DNA of 19,690 nucleotides from Bacillota bacterium (GCA_023459915.1 JAEWSN010000143.1:1-19690), one strand, 5' to 3'. Counted from the stretch's first letter, positions 12,853 through 19,690 are shown. Numbers and translations: made by a program. The notes: generated by a model from the sequence alone, not told the origin.

Positions 12853-14073
12853 ATGGCAAAGGAAAAGGTCATTCTCGCCTATTCAGGCGGCCTGGACACA
12901 TCCATCATCATTCCGTGGCTGAAGGAAAACTACGATTACGAGGTCATCGCGATGGCCGGCGACGTCGGTCAGGGCGAGGAGCTCTCCCCGCTGAACGAAA
13001 AAGCCATCAAGACCGGCGCCAGCAAAATCTATATCGAGGATCTCCGCGAGGTCTTCATCACCGACTACATCTGGCCCACCCTCAAGGCCGGTGCGGCCTA
13101 TGAGGGCAAGTACCTTTTGGGCACCTCCTTTGCCCGTCCCATCATCGCCAAGCGCATGGTGGAAATCGCCCGCAAGGAAGGCGCCACCGCCATCGCCCAC
13201 GGTGCCACCGGCAAGGGCAACGACCAGGTGCGGTTCGAGCTGACCGTGAAGGCGCTTGCGCCGGATCTCAAGATCATCGCTCCCTGGCGCCTCTGGGACA
13301 TCAAGTCCCGCGACGACGCGATCGATTACGCGACCGAGCGCAACATCCCCATTCCCGTCTCGAAAAAGGACAATTACAGCCGGGATCGCAACCTGTGGCA
13401 TCTCAGCCATGAGGGCTCCGAGCTGGAGGATCCCGCGCTCGAACCCATCTATGACCGGCTGCTCCAGTTGTCCGTCACGCCGGAAAAGGCGCCGGACAAG
13501 GCAACCTATGTGGAAATCGGCTTCGAACAGGGCGTGCCGGTATCCATCAACGGCCAGAAAATGGGCCCCATCGAGCTGCTCACCTTTCTGAACAAGGTCG
13601 GCGGCGAGAACGGCGTCGGCAACATCGACATCGTGGAGAACCGGCTGGTGGGCATGAAATCCCGCGGCGTGTACGAAACACCCGGCGGCACCATCCTGTA
13701 CGCCGCCCACCGCGACCTGGAGCTGCTGACCATCGACCGCGACACGCTCCACTACAAGGATCTGGTGGCCCAGCGGTTTGCCGAAATCGTGTACTACGGA
13801 CAGTGGTTCAGCCCGCTGCGGGAAGCACTTTCCGCATTCGTGGACAGCACCCAGAAAACCGTCACCGGTACCGTGCGCGTGAAGCTCTACAAGGGCAACA
13901 TCATTTCCGCCGGCACCACCTCCCCCTTCTCGCTGTTCGACGAGGCGCTCTGCACCTTCGGGGAAGACGCCGTCTACAACCAGAAGGACGCCGAAGGCTT
14001 CATCAATCTCTTCGGACTGCCGCTGACCGTACAGGCCGGCATGAAGAAGAAGAACGGGCTGCCGCTCGGCTGA
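12853..14073 (+). CDS. argG: Argininosuccinate synthase
   Basis: This 406-residue enzyme joins citrulline and aspartate with ATP to form argininosuccinate. The N-type ATP pyrophosphatase P-loop SGGLDTS is at residues ~11-17. Other family blocks are YLLGTSFARPIIAK, AHGATGKGNDQVRFE (substrate and nucleotide binding), and IAPWRLWDI. The C-terminal domain contains ENRLVGMKSRGVYETPGG and the FSLFDEALCTFGEDAVYNQKDAEGF stretch. Length is normal. The ribosome binding site is a GGAG 8 nt before the ATG. It is the first gene of an argG-argH unit with a strong, probably ArgR-controlled promoter. Confidence 0.97.
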   Translation: MAKEKVILAYSGGLDTSIIIPWLKENYDYEVIAMAGDVGQGEELSPLNEKAIKTGASKIYIEDLREVFITDYIWPTLKAGAAYEGKYLLGTSFARPIIAKRMVEIARKEGATAIAHGATGKGNDQVRFELTVKALAPDLKIIAPWRLWDIKSRDDAIDYATERNIPIPVSKKDNYSRDRNLWHLSHEGSELEDPALEPIYDRLLQLSVTPEKAPDKATYVEIGFEQGVPVSINGQKMGPIELLTFLNKVGGENGVGNIDIVENRLVGMKSRGVYETPGGTILYAAHRDLELLTIDRDTLHYKDLVAQRFAEIVYYGQWFSPLREALSAFVDSTQKTVTGTVRVKLYKGNIISAGTTSPFSLFDEALCTFGEDAVYNQKDAEGFINLFGLPLTVQAGMKKKNGLPLG

Positions 14074-14099
14074 TCAATCCACCAGCAACGGCTTTCATG

Positions 14100-14129
14100 G
14101 AGCCGCATGGCCAGCAGGCTGTGCGGCTC
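14100..14129 (+). terminator. Hairpin between argG and argH
   Basis: GAGCCGCA (14100-14107) pairs perfectly with TGCGGCTC (14122-14129), and two wobbles plus GCC/GGC extend the stem to ~13 bp with loop AGCA. Only CTCTTTC follows, so it is probably a partial terminator or processing site that lowers argH expression relative to argG. Confidence 0.5.
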
Positions 14130-14215
14130 TTTCACAGAAACGGCACACGCGTGCAACCTGTATGACAACCCAGGCGGCAACGCACGCCGGCGGAACCATG
14201 GGGAGGAACCTTACG

Positions 14216-15601
14216 ATGGCCAACGAATCGAGCAAGCTCTGGGGCGGGCGTTTTTCGAGCAACACCGACGCCGCGATGGACGACTTCCACTCCTCCATCC
14301 ACTTCGACAGCCGCATGTACCGGCAGGACATCCAGGGCAGCATCGCCCATGCCGGCATGCTGGGCAAACAGGGCATCATCCCTGCCGACGACGCGCTGCT
14401 GATTCAGCAGACGCTCGCGGAAATCCTCTCGGACATTGAGGCGGGCAAGGTCGCCTTTTCCGTTTCCGCCGAAGACATCCACATGAATGTGGAAACACTG
14501 CTGATCGCGCGCATCGGAGACGTGGGAAAGCGGTTGCACACCGGTCGGAGCCGCAACGACCAGGTGGCGCTGGATCTGCGGATGTACCTGCGGGATGAAA
14601 TTGTCCGGTTGGACAGTGCGCTCGCAGACCTGCTCACCGTGCTGCTCGACACCGCCGAATCCCATCTGAACACCATCATGCCGGGATACACCCATCTGCA
14701 GCGGGCCCAGCCCATCACGCTGGCCCACCACCTGATGGCCTATGTGCAGATGTTCGGCAGGGATCGCGCGCGGCTGGCCGACTGCGCCGGCCGCCTCGAC
14801 GTGATGCCGCTGGGTTCCGGCGCGCTGGCCGGAACCACCTATCCGCTCGATCGCGCAGCCGTTGCCGAAACCCTTGGCTTCCCCGCAATCACGGAAAACA
14901 GCCTCGATGGCGTGTCCGACAGGGATTTCGTGCTGGAACTCGCCTCGGATCTGTCCATCGTCATGGTTCATCTCTCCCGCTTCTGCGAGGAGATCATTCT
15001 GTGGTCCTCGGCGGAATTCGCCTTCATCGAGCTCGACGACGCCTATGCCACCGGTTCAAGCATCATGCCGCAAAAGAAGAACCCGGATGCGGCCGAGCTC
15101 ATCCGCGGCAAGAGCGGCCGGGTGTTCGGGGATCTCATGGGGCTGCTGGCGATGATGAAGGGACTGCCCCTGGCCTACAACAAGGACATGCAGGAGGACA
15201 AGGAGGCCATTTTCGACGCGGTGGACACCGTGCTGGGGTGCCTGCCCATCTTCACCCGCATGATCGCCACCATGAGGGTCAAGCAGGCCACCATGCGAAA
15301 GGCGGCGGCCGGCGGTTTCACCAACGCCACGGACATGGCGGATTACCTGGTGAAAAAAGGCATGCCGTTCCGGGAATCCCACGAGGTCATCGGCCGGATG
15401 GTGGCCCACTGCATCGGTGCGGGCTGCGCCATCGAGGACTTGACGCTCGACACCCTCAAGACCTTCTCCGCGCTGATTGAACAGGATGTGTACGATGCCA
15501 TCTCGCTGGAAACCTGTGTGGGTGAACGCAAGGTGGTGGGCGGCCCGTCCCCGGACATGGTGGCGGCTGCCATTGCGGGCGCCCGCAAACGCCTCGTCTG
15601 A
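14216..15601 (+). CDS. argH: Argininosuccinate lyase
   Basis: This 461-residue enzyme of the fumarase/aspartase superfamily splits argininosuccinate into arginine and fumarate. It starts ANESSKLWGGRFSS after Met, the usual N-terminus. Conserved blocks are HTGRSRNDQVALDLRMYL, MPGYTHLQRAQPI (catalytic His) and the mobile-loop signature GSSIMPQKKNPDAAELIRGK with the catalytic Ser. The start at 14216 is chosen for GGAGG 9 nt upstream and family length; two in-frame ATGs upstream (14162, 14198) are less likely. It follows argG by 142 bp containing a hairpin and ends in a strong terminator. Confidence 0.97.
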   Translation: MANESSKLWGGRFSSNTDAAMDDFHSSIHFDSRMYRQDIQGSIAHAGMLGKQGIIPADDALLIQQTLAEILSDIEAGKVAFSVSAEDIHMNVETLLIARIGDVGKRLHTGRSRNDQVALDLRMYLRDEIVRLDSALADLLTVLLDTAESHLNTIMPGYTHLQRAQPITLAHHLMAYVQMFGRDRARLADCAGRLDVMPLGSGALAGTTYPLDRAAVAETLGFPAITENSLDGVSDRDFVLELASDLSIVMVHLSRFCEEIILWSSAEFAFIELDDAYATGSSIMPQKKNPDAAELIRGKSGRVFGDLMGLLAMMKGLPLAYNKDMQEDKEAIFDAVDTVLGCLPIFTRMIATMRVKQATMRKAAAGGFTNATDMADYLVKKGMPFRESHEVIGRMVAHCIGAGCAIEDLTLDTLKTFSALIEQDVYDAISLETCVGERKVVGGPSPDMVAAAIAGARKRLV

Positions 15602-15642
15602 CCGAACATGCGGCATGTCCGCCGCATCCACGCGGTACGCAA

Positions 15643-15691
15643 ACGGGCACCCGATTCCCCTGAGGGAATCCGGTGCCCGTTTTGTCGTTTT
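15643..15691 (+). terminator. Terminator of argGH
   Basis: A long hairpin pairs ACGGGCACC and GATTCCC with GGGAATC and GGTGCCCGT (one C-C mismatch, 4-nt loop), followed by TTT-GTCG-TTTT. Confidence 0.9.
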
Positions 15692-15725
15692 CTGTGGCAC
15701 ACAGGATCGGCCGTGTTGCGCCATA

Positions 15726-15757
15726 CAAAAAACGCTCCGGTTTTCACCCCGGAGCGT
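15726..15757 (-). terminator. Terminator of the 105-residue unknown protein gene
   Basis: On the minus strand ACGCTCCGG and CCGGAGCGT form a 9-bp stem with an 8-nt loop followed by six T. It abuts the TAG stop codon of the gene directly. Confidence 0.88.
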
Positions 15758-16075
15758 CTAGTACGGTTTGGCCTTTTTCTCGAGCGCCTTCCCCATGCTG
15801 TACCATGAGTTGCGCAGGCTTGTCCGCATTGCTTCGTCCAGCGTGCTTTCAATGACACTGTTCAGATCCTTGCGCATCCGATGGTATTCCCGGATGTCAA
15901 AGTCTTCCTGGGCCAGCAGGGCATCCATTTCGTCGAGCCAGGCGGCCAGATACTCGATGCCCGGGAAATCTCCCGTCACCTTTTTCTTCATGTGCGCCAC
16001 CACCAGGCGAACCGCCTTGTGCCGCACTTCGGCCTCTGTCATGGGATGCTCCATGTGTTTGGGATGTGCTGTCAC
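15758..16075 (-). CDS. Small helical protein of unknown function
   Basis: I do not recognise this 105-residue protein. It is rich in charged residues and predicted to be mainly alpha-helical (EAEVRHKAVRLVVAHMKKKV, GIEYLAAWLDEMDALLAQ, REYHRMRKDLNSVIESTLDEAM), without Cys, signal peptide or membrane helix. A GTG start at 16075 is proposed because a perfect AGGAGG lies 8 nt upstream; ATG at 16054 or 16042 would lack such a site. The gene is convincingly expressed: it has a consensus-like promoter, a ~97-nt leader with two hairpins, and a terminator immediately after its stop codon. It is monocistronic, convergent with argH and separated from the deacetylase gene behind it by ~260 bp. Confidence 0.65.
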   Translation of the reverse strand: MTAHPKHMEHPMTEAEVRHKAVRLVVAHMKKKVTGDFPGIEYLAAWLDEMDALLAQEDFDIREYHRMRKDLNSVIESTLDEAMRTSLRNSWYSMGKALEKKAKPY

Positions 16076-16094
16076 CGGATTCACCTCCTCTCCC

Positions 16095-16159
16095 GTGGTC
16101 CAATTGGGACCACCGTTGGTAAATGCAACAAAAGCGAAGGACCCCACGCAGGATCCTTC
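16095..16159 (-). promoter_or_regulatory. Two-hairpin 5' leader of the 105-residue protein gene
   Basis: Hairpin 1 pairs GAAGGATCC (16159-16151) with GGTCCTTC (16143-16136) and is followed by GCTTTTG, as in a weak terminator. Hairpin 2 pairs GTGGTCC (16113-16107) with GGACCAC (16101-16095) around a 5-nt loop and stands 5 nt before AGGAGG. GTGGGGTCC in hairpin 1 could instead pair with GGACCAC of hairpin 2, so the folds may exclude each other. An attenuator is inferred; no T-box or known riboswitch consensus is seen. Confidence 0.45.
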
Positions 16160-16178
16160 AGCGATTGTGCCTGAATCA

Positions 16179-16208
16179 ATTATACTTCAGGGGGATGGAA
16201 AAGTCCAA
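16179..16208 (-). promoter_or_regulatory. Promoter of the 105-residue protein gene
   Basis: TTGGAC (16208-16203) and a perfect TATAAT (16184-16179) are 18 bp apart on the minus strand. Start near 16172. Confidence 0.7.
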
Positions 16209-16222
16209 TCTCCGGCGCTATG

Positions 16223-16295
16223 ACTCCGGCCGTTGAATATCTATAACAATTTCATCCTGAATCATTCTCTCACAACGGTCGGAGTTATGACCGTT
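16223..16295. repeat. Overlapping inverted repeats downstream of the deacetylase gene
   Basis: ACTCCGGCCGTTG (16223-16235) can pair with CAACGGTCGGAGT (16273-16285) over 13 bp with one G-U, around a 37-nt loop. The second segment also contains AACGGTC (16274-16280), which pairs perfectly with GACCGTT (16289-16295). The two pairings exclude each other. The element begins 15 bp upstream of the -35 of the 105-residue protein gene and ~45 bp past the deacetylase stop. It has no T tract on either strand. Confidence 0.55.
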
Positions 16296-16338
16296 TCGGA
16301 GAAATTTTGACGCCGCCGCAACAGTGGAAGCATTACCG

Positions 16339-17688
16339 TCAATCGGCCGCTGTCTGTACCGCTTCGGGGTCATAGGAGACAGGTTCCCTGTCTGCCGCCA
16401 GCGCCTGAACCAGCCATTCCTCCTGGCCTGCCGGGTAGACAATTTTCCCCGGATTCCCGTCGCTGACATACCAGGATTTTTCCGACGCGTTCTCCAGCCA
16501 CCAGTCCAAATCCGCCTCTTCCGCCACCTTTCCGGTTGCCCGGACACGCGCGATATACAAAGGATCGAACTTGGCATGATACACGGGGACGGTGGGCCCC
16601 GCGCCGACGGCAAACGCGCCGTCGTGCGCATAGGGGACGCCTTCCCATTCTCCCTCTCCCAGATAGGGGCGCAGGCTCTTGTCCTTGGGGCGGCTGCCGT
16701 AGGGCAGCGCCAGGGTGCGGAACTCAAAATCAGGGAGAAGCTCCGTCAACACCTGCTGGTTCTTCCCGAAGGCCTGCTGGATGGCGGCGGGATCGGTCAT
16801 CTTCGTGAAGTCGACATGCCCCCAGGTATGCGTCCCGATGTCGTACCCGAGCGCCAGCAGGGTCTGCAGACGCTCCTGTTTGGAACCTTCCCCGGCAAAG
16901 AAGTTCACATCCATGTTCATGTAGAAGGTGCCGGCCACGCCGAAGTCCGGGTGCGCCTGTGCGAACGCGAGCATGATGCCGACCGCGGAACGCGGGTTGA
17001 CAACAAGTTCCCCGTTCTCTTCGAGCAGGCTGAACTGGCTGGGTGTTCCGTCGTCAAACGTGAAGACCACAGGCTTGCAGCCGGCGGGAATGTCAATGTG
17101 TCCCCGCAGAAAATCGGTCATGGACACAAGCCGGAAGTTGCGCAGGTACAGTGTCTGCAGCAATCCTTCAAGCTGGGCGAAGGTGTTGGTGTAGTATTTG
17201 TCGGACACGTCGTCAAACGATTCCACAAACCGATGGAACATCACCACCGGGATCCGTCCCATCTCATTGGGCAGATAATTGGCATAGTCCGTTCGTTCGG
17301 ATGCCCCCGCTCCTGTCTCCGTGTCTGCCGAACTGCCCGAATCATCTGCATTTTCCGGATCATCCGCGCTGTCTGAACCATCCGCGCTGTCTGAACCATA
17401 CGGGTTTTCTGCATCATCCGGGTTCGCTGCATCATCCGGTTCTGCAGGATCTGCCGGATCCGATGCATTGTCCGGATCCTGCGGCTGCGCCGGTTCATCC
17501 GGCAAAGCCGTGGTCTCCGGCGCGCCGCTGTCAGCCGAAGCGGCTGGCGGTTCCGTGGCCGCGGCTGTATTGGACGCTGCCGGCTGCGATTGCGGCGGCA
17601 CGTCCGTGCCGCAGGCGGCAAAAAACAACATGCCGGCCATCACCAGCGCGGCAACCAACTTCAGCTTTCTCGTGTTCTGTCTTCCCAT
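16339..17688 (-). CDS. Polysaccharide deacetylase family lipoprotein
   Basis: This 449-residue protein has a lipoprotein signal (MGRQNTRKLKLVAALVMAG, lipobox FAAC, lipidated Cys26), so it should be anchored on the outer face of the cytoplasmic membrane. Residues ~27-133 are a disordered linker rich in Asp, Ala, Pro and Ser. A NodB-type domain follows from ~150: IPVVMFHRF, motif 1 FTFDDG (~209, catalytic Asp and metal Asp), motif 2 HTWGH (~285, metal His pair), and motif 3 FRTLALPYG. It probably removes acetyl groups from peptidoglycan or another cell-surface glycan; the substrate is not shown. The start at 17688 has AAAGGA 6 nt upstream and suits the signal peptide; an ATG nine codons earlier is less likely. 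It is the last gene of the pfkA-to-deacetylase run. Confidence 0.9.
   Translation of the reverse strand: MGRQNTRKLKLVAALVMAGMLFFAACGTDVPPQSQPAASNTAAATEPPAASADSGAPETTALPDEPAQPQDPDNASDPADPAEPDDAANPDDAENPYGSDSADGSDSADDPENADDSGSSADTETGAGASERTDYANYLPNEMGRIPVVMFHRFVESFDDVSDKYYTNTFAQLEGLLQTLYLRNFRLVSMTDFLRGHIDIPAGCKPVVFTFDDGTPSQFSLLEENGELVVNPRSAVGIMLAFAQAHPDFGVAGTFYMNMDVNFFAGEGSKQERLQTLLALGYDIGTHTWGHVDFTKMTDPAAIQQAFGKNQQVLTELLPDFEFRTLALPYGSRPKDKSLRPYLGEGEWEGVPYAHDGAFAVGAGPTVPVYHAKFDPLYIARVRATGKVAEEADLDWWLENASEKSWYVSDGNPGKIVYPAGQEEWLVQALAADREPVSYDPEAVQTAAD
17362..17397 (-). repeat. Exact 18-bp tandem duplication in the lipoprotein linker
   Basis: ATCCGCGCTGTCTGAACC is repeated exactly at 17362-17379 and 17380-17397, encoding GSDSAD twice. 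Looser repeats of the same type surround it. It lies in the disordered linker of the deacetylase, where length changes would be tolerated. Confidence 0.9.
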
Positions 17689-17718
17689 GATGCGTCCTTT
17701 CCTGTCTCTTGCCATTTG

Positions 17719-18309
17719 TTACCATTCCACCCCGGCCCTCGCCTGGATGCCTCTTTCGTAAGGATGCCTGCGCAAGGTCATTTCCGTCACATAATCCGCT
17801 TGAGCCACCAATTCCGGGGAGGCTTCCCGCCCCGTCAGCACCACTTCCGCGTGGGGATGTCTGGAAGCCAGTTGTCCCAGCACCTCATCCTGGGGGATCA
17901 TCCCCATCTGCATCACATCCAGCAGTTCATCGAATACAAGCAGCCGGATGGTCTCATCCTGCAAAAGCCTTCCCAACAACCGCCATCCGGCAACCAAATC
18001 GGCGGCGGTTTCCTCTCGCTGCGCATCCGTCTGGTGCCACAGAAAGGCCTTGTGCCGCATGGTTGGCCGCCGCACGTCCACCAGATCCCGGAACCGTTCA
18101 AATGCCGTCACTTCGCCGGACGGCGCTGACTTGAGAAACTGTGCGAACAGCACCCGCTGTCCATGCCCGGCCATGCGAAGCGCCAGCCCAACGGCCGCCG
18201 AGGTTTTGCCCTTTCCGTTGCCGGTATACAGATGAAGCAAACCATCCTTGCGCGGCCGGTCTGACACGGTCCGCACCAGCGGGTTATCCTCTTGTGGCAG
18301 GTTTTCCAT
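17719..18309 (-). CDS. cobO: Cob(I)yrinic acid a,c-diamide adenosyltransferase
   Basis: This 196-residue protein of the CobO/CobA/BtuR family transfers the adenosyl group of ATP to the cobalt of corrinoids, making the adenosylcobalamin form. The P-loop variant YTGNGKGKTSAAVGLALRM is at ~28-46, and LLVFDELLDVMQMGM is the Walker-B-like block. VVLTGREASPELVAQADYVTEM and the C-terminal RRHPYERGIQARAGVEW are typical family endings. AGGAG lies 5 nt upstream of the start. The first 26 bp overlap the end of pgsA in another frame, suggesting coupled translation. No other cobalamin genes are nearby, so it may serve salvage. Confidence 0.93.
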   Translation of the reverse strand: MENLPQEDNPLVRTVSDRPRKDGLLHLYTGNGKGKTSAAVGLALRMAGHGQRVLFAQFLKSAPSGEVTAFERFRDLVDVRRPTMRHKAFLWHQTDAQREETAADLVAGWRLLGRLLQDETIRLLVFDELLDVMQMGMIPQDEVLGQLASRHPHAEVVLTGREASPELVAQADYVTEMTLRRHPYERGIQARAGVEW

Positions 18310-18832
18310 GTTCTCTCCTGTGGGCCAGATAGTTGCGCCCGTACATCACCAGCGCAAACAGGGTGAATGCCACGCATGCCCAGAGCAGGATCGTGGGCAG
18401 CAGACTGTCACGCAGGAAAAAGGTCAGCATGATGGTGGCAAACAAGGCGGCGGAAGCCACCTTGCCATACCAGCGCGCGCTGGTGTCCATTTGGCTTCGA
18501 ATCGCGAAAATCCCGGCGACAAGCAGCACCAGCTCCTTGAGCAGAAACAGCCAGGGGATGATGATGGGAATGAAATCCTTGATGCCGAGCAGAAACAGTG
18601 CCGCCAGCTGAATCAGCTTGTCCGCGGCCGGATCCGCAATGCGTCCGAAGGTGGTGATGACATTGTATTTGCGCGCGATGAATCCATCGAGCGCATCGGT
18701 GGCCTCCGCGGCCAGAAACAGCCACATGGCTCCCGTGATGTGATCCCGAAGCATGAGCCAGATGAAGAAAGGCACGGCCGCAAGCCGCAGGATGGTCAGC
18801 GTGTTGGGCACATATCGCATGAAACGTTGCAT
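18284..18832 (-). CDS. pgsA: CDP-diacylglycerol-glycerol-3-phosphate 3-phosphatidyltransferase
   Basis: This 182-residue integral membrane protein of the CDP-alcohol phosphatidyltransferase family makes phosphatidylglycerol phosphate. The catalytic motif DG-xx-AR-x8-G-x3-D-x3-D is complete: D49, G50, A53, R54, G63, D67 and D71. About five to six hydrophobic helices follow the usual topology (LTILRLAAVPFFIWLML; MWLFLAA; LIQLAALFLLGI; FIPIIIPWLFLLKELVLLVAG; ASAALFATIMLTFFL; LLWACVAFTLFALVM). The start at 18832 fits family N-termini (RYVPNTLTILR); the upstream extension is rejected as it crosses a hairpin region. A GAGAG 8 nt upstream is only a fair ribosome binding site. PgsA is favoured over other members, but related CDP-alcohol transferases cannot be excluded. 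Confidence 0.85.
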   Translation of the reverse strand: MQRFMRYVPNTLTILRLAAVPFFIWLMLRDHITGAMWLFLAAEATDALDGFIARKYNVITTFGRIADPAADKLIQLAALFLLGIKDFIPIIIPWLFLLKELVLLVAGIFAIRSQMDTSARWYGKVASAALFATIMLTFFLRDSLLPTILLWACVAFTLFALVMYGRNYLAHRREHGKPATRG

Positions 18833-18880
18833 GGGCGCGTCTCTCTTTCCCTCACGAACCCTTGTATCAACCAATCCATC

Positions 18881-18939
18881 ATTCCAGTGCAACAACTCGC
18901 TTCCGCGAGTTGTTCTGCAGGAATTCTTGAATTCCAGTG
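18881..18939. repeat. Hairpin pair flanked by 9-bp direct repeats upstream of pgsA
   Basis: ATTCCAGTG occurs at 18881-18889 and 18931-18939. Between them lie a perfect 10-bp hairpin, AACAACTCGC (18891-18900) with GCGAGTTGTT (18905-18914), and the palindrome GGAATTC-TT-GAATTCC (18920-18935), which overlaps the second repeat. It lies between the thioesterase stop and pgsA. It could be a terminator or processing signal, although no T tract follows on the minus strand. Confidence 0.6.
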
Positions 18940-18964
18940 GATTCGATATCCATGCCAAGGCAAC

Positions 18965-19438
18965 TCAATCCCCTGTCGCGCAGGCGTACATGGGCTGCAG
19001 TCTGGTGAACAGGTCGGGATGACGTCTGGACAAATTGACAGGCTTCAGGGAGGGATCCGTCCATGCGTGCTCGGTGGTGCCACTGACACAGATCGGCCCA
19101 TTCGGTTCCGCATGCACCGTGTAGCCAAACAACAGGCGGGTCTTTCCGGCCTGAATCAGCCGGGTTTTGACATACGCCGTTTGTCCATACAGCATGGGAC
19201 GGTGGAACGCGCAGGTGAGCGTGAGCAACGGCAACCAGGCCCCTTCCGCCTCAAGTCCGGCGTAGGTGAAGCCAAACGCCTCCACATGGGCCGTACGACC
19301 ACACTCAAACCAGACGGCGTACACGGAATGGTGCACAACGCCCATTTGATCGGTTTCCGCGTATCGGACGGGAAACATGGTGGTGGTGACGCCCTGGACC
19401 ACTCCCGTCTCCTGCTTTGCCGTCAATGCCTCGGCCAT
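18965..19438 (-). CDS. Hot-dog fold acyl-CoA thioesterase (YbgC/FadM-like)
   Basis: This 157-residue single hot-dog domain protein belongs to the 4HBT family. FPVRYAETDQMGVVHHSVYAVWFECGR carries the family signature, with Asp30 as the likely catalytic residue and the following GVVHHxxY. AHVEAFGFTYAGLEAEGAWLPLL and the central beta strands (AYVKTRLIQAGKTRLLFGYTV) fit the fold. Such enzymes hydrolyse acyl-CoA thioesters; the chain preference cannot be told from sequence. AAGGAGG lies 6 nt upstream of the ATG. It begins 22 bp after the pfkA stop, so the two are very probably co-transcribed. Confidence 0.87.
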   Translation of the reverse strand: MAEALTAKQETGVVQGVTTTMFPVRYAETDQMGVVHHSVYAVWFECGRTAHVEAFGFTYAGLEAEGAWLPLLTLTCAFHRPMLYGQTAYVKTRLIQAGKTRLLFGYTVHAEPNGPICVSGTTEHAWTDPSLKPVNLSRRHPDLFTRLQPMYACATGD

Positions 19439-19460
19439 GTTGCGCCTCCTTCCACAGCCG

Positions 19461-19690
19461 TCACAGTGCCAGAATGCGGCTGATGTCCACCAGCTCCTGA
19501 TCCATTTTCTTCTTCATGGCCAGCGCCTCGGTGATGTCCAGATCCACCACCTTGCCGTTCTGCACCGCCACAATGCGGTTGTACCGGCCGGCGTGGAGCG
19601 CCTCGATGGCAAAGACCCCCATGCGGCTGCCCATGACGCGATCCTGCAGGGTGGGTGTGCCGCCGCGCTGGATATGCCCCAGAATGGTGG
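19461..19690 (-). CDS. pfkA: 6-phosphofructokinase, C-terminal fragment
   Basis: The last 75 residues of a gene entering from the right edge. TILGHIQRGGTPTLQDRVMGSRMG is the conserved phosphofructokinase C-terminal block, in which the His and Arg residues contact fructose 6-phosphate. DLDITEALAMKKKMDQELVDISRIL is the usual ending of bacterial ATP-dependent PfkA. The enzyme makes fructose 1,6-bisphosphate, the committed step of glycolysis. Whether it is the ATP- or PPi-dependent form cannot be decided, since the phosphate-binding site lies outside the window. It is the first visible gene of the pfkA-thioesterase-pgsA-cobO-deacetylase run. Confidence 0.93.
   Translation of the reverse strand, partial: TILGHIQRGGTPTLQDRVMGSRMGVFAIEALHAGRYNRIVAVQNGKVVDLDITEALAMKKKMDQELVDISRILAL

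Noticed and set aside
16095..16120. GGTGGTCCC in the leader of the unknown gene as a T-box motif
   Set aside because: The conserved T-box core AGGGTGG-ACCGCG is not present, no stem I or specifier loop is evident, and the downstream gene is not an amino-acid or tRNA-synthetase gene.

Overview
This window is most likely chromosomal DNA from a moderately high-GC member of the Bacillota, of a Clostridia-like type. This is inferred from four things: strong AGGAGG-type ribosome binding sites, the rpsB-tsf-pyrH-frr order, a short EF-Ts, and SPFH/zinc-ribbon and YqeG/ComFB-type proteins. I see no transposase, integrase, phage gene or CRISPR array. Most genes are housekeeping or ordinary metabolic genes.

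Layout. (1) Positions 1-2733, minus strand: the first 36 residues of an SRAP/HMCES-type DNA-protein crosslink protein, then a two-gene unit encoding an SPFH-domain protein with C-terminal zinc ribbons and a zinc-ribbon protein with one C-terminal membrane helix. The unit has its own sigma-A-like promoter. (2) Positions 2734-6089, minus strand: rpsB-tsf, then pyrH-frr and a translationally coupled 67-codon ORF in the place where many Bacillota carry uppS. The pyrH promoter lies inside a perfect palindrome. (3) Positions 6100-8813, minus strand: comFB, a YqeG-type HAD phosphatase, and an ABC-F ATPase whose stop overlaps the yqeG start. (4) Positions 9073-10137, plus strand: a branched-chain aminotransferase ending in a strong terminator. 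(5) Positions 10576-10649, minus strand: tRNA-Gln(CUG) with its own promoter and terminator. (6) Positions 10913-12103, plus strand: a membrane diguanylate cyclase, convergent with ruvC (minus strand). The two meet in a degenerate ~30-bp tandem repeat that supplies both stop codons. (7) Positions 12745-15691, plus strand: argG-argH behind a consensus promoter overlapped by two ARG-box-like palindromes. (8) Positions 15726-16208, minus strand: a small protein of unknown function with a hairpin-rich leader. (9) Positions 16339-19690, minus strand: deacetylase lipoprotein, cobO, pgsA, a hot-dog thioesterase and the 3' end of pfkA, forming one likely transcription unit (order of transcription pfkA to deacetylase).

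How the genes work together. rpsB, tsf, frr, pyrH and tRNA-Gln serve translation and UMP phosphorylation. argG and argH make arginine from citrulline and aspartate. The aminotransferase completes Leu/Ile/Val synthesis. The diguanylate cyclase and the ComFB protein may be linked through c-di-GMP, because ComFB proteins have been described as c-di-GMP receptors; that link is inference here. The candidates for something less described are the SPFH/zinc-ribbon pair, the palindrome-embedded pyrH promoter, the repeat between the cyclase and ruvC, and the structured leader near 16.1-16.3 kb. All spacings and motifs were read by eye, and no database search was possible.
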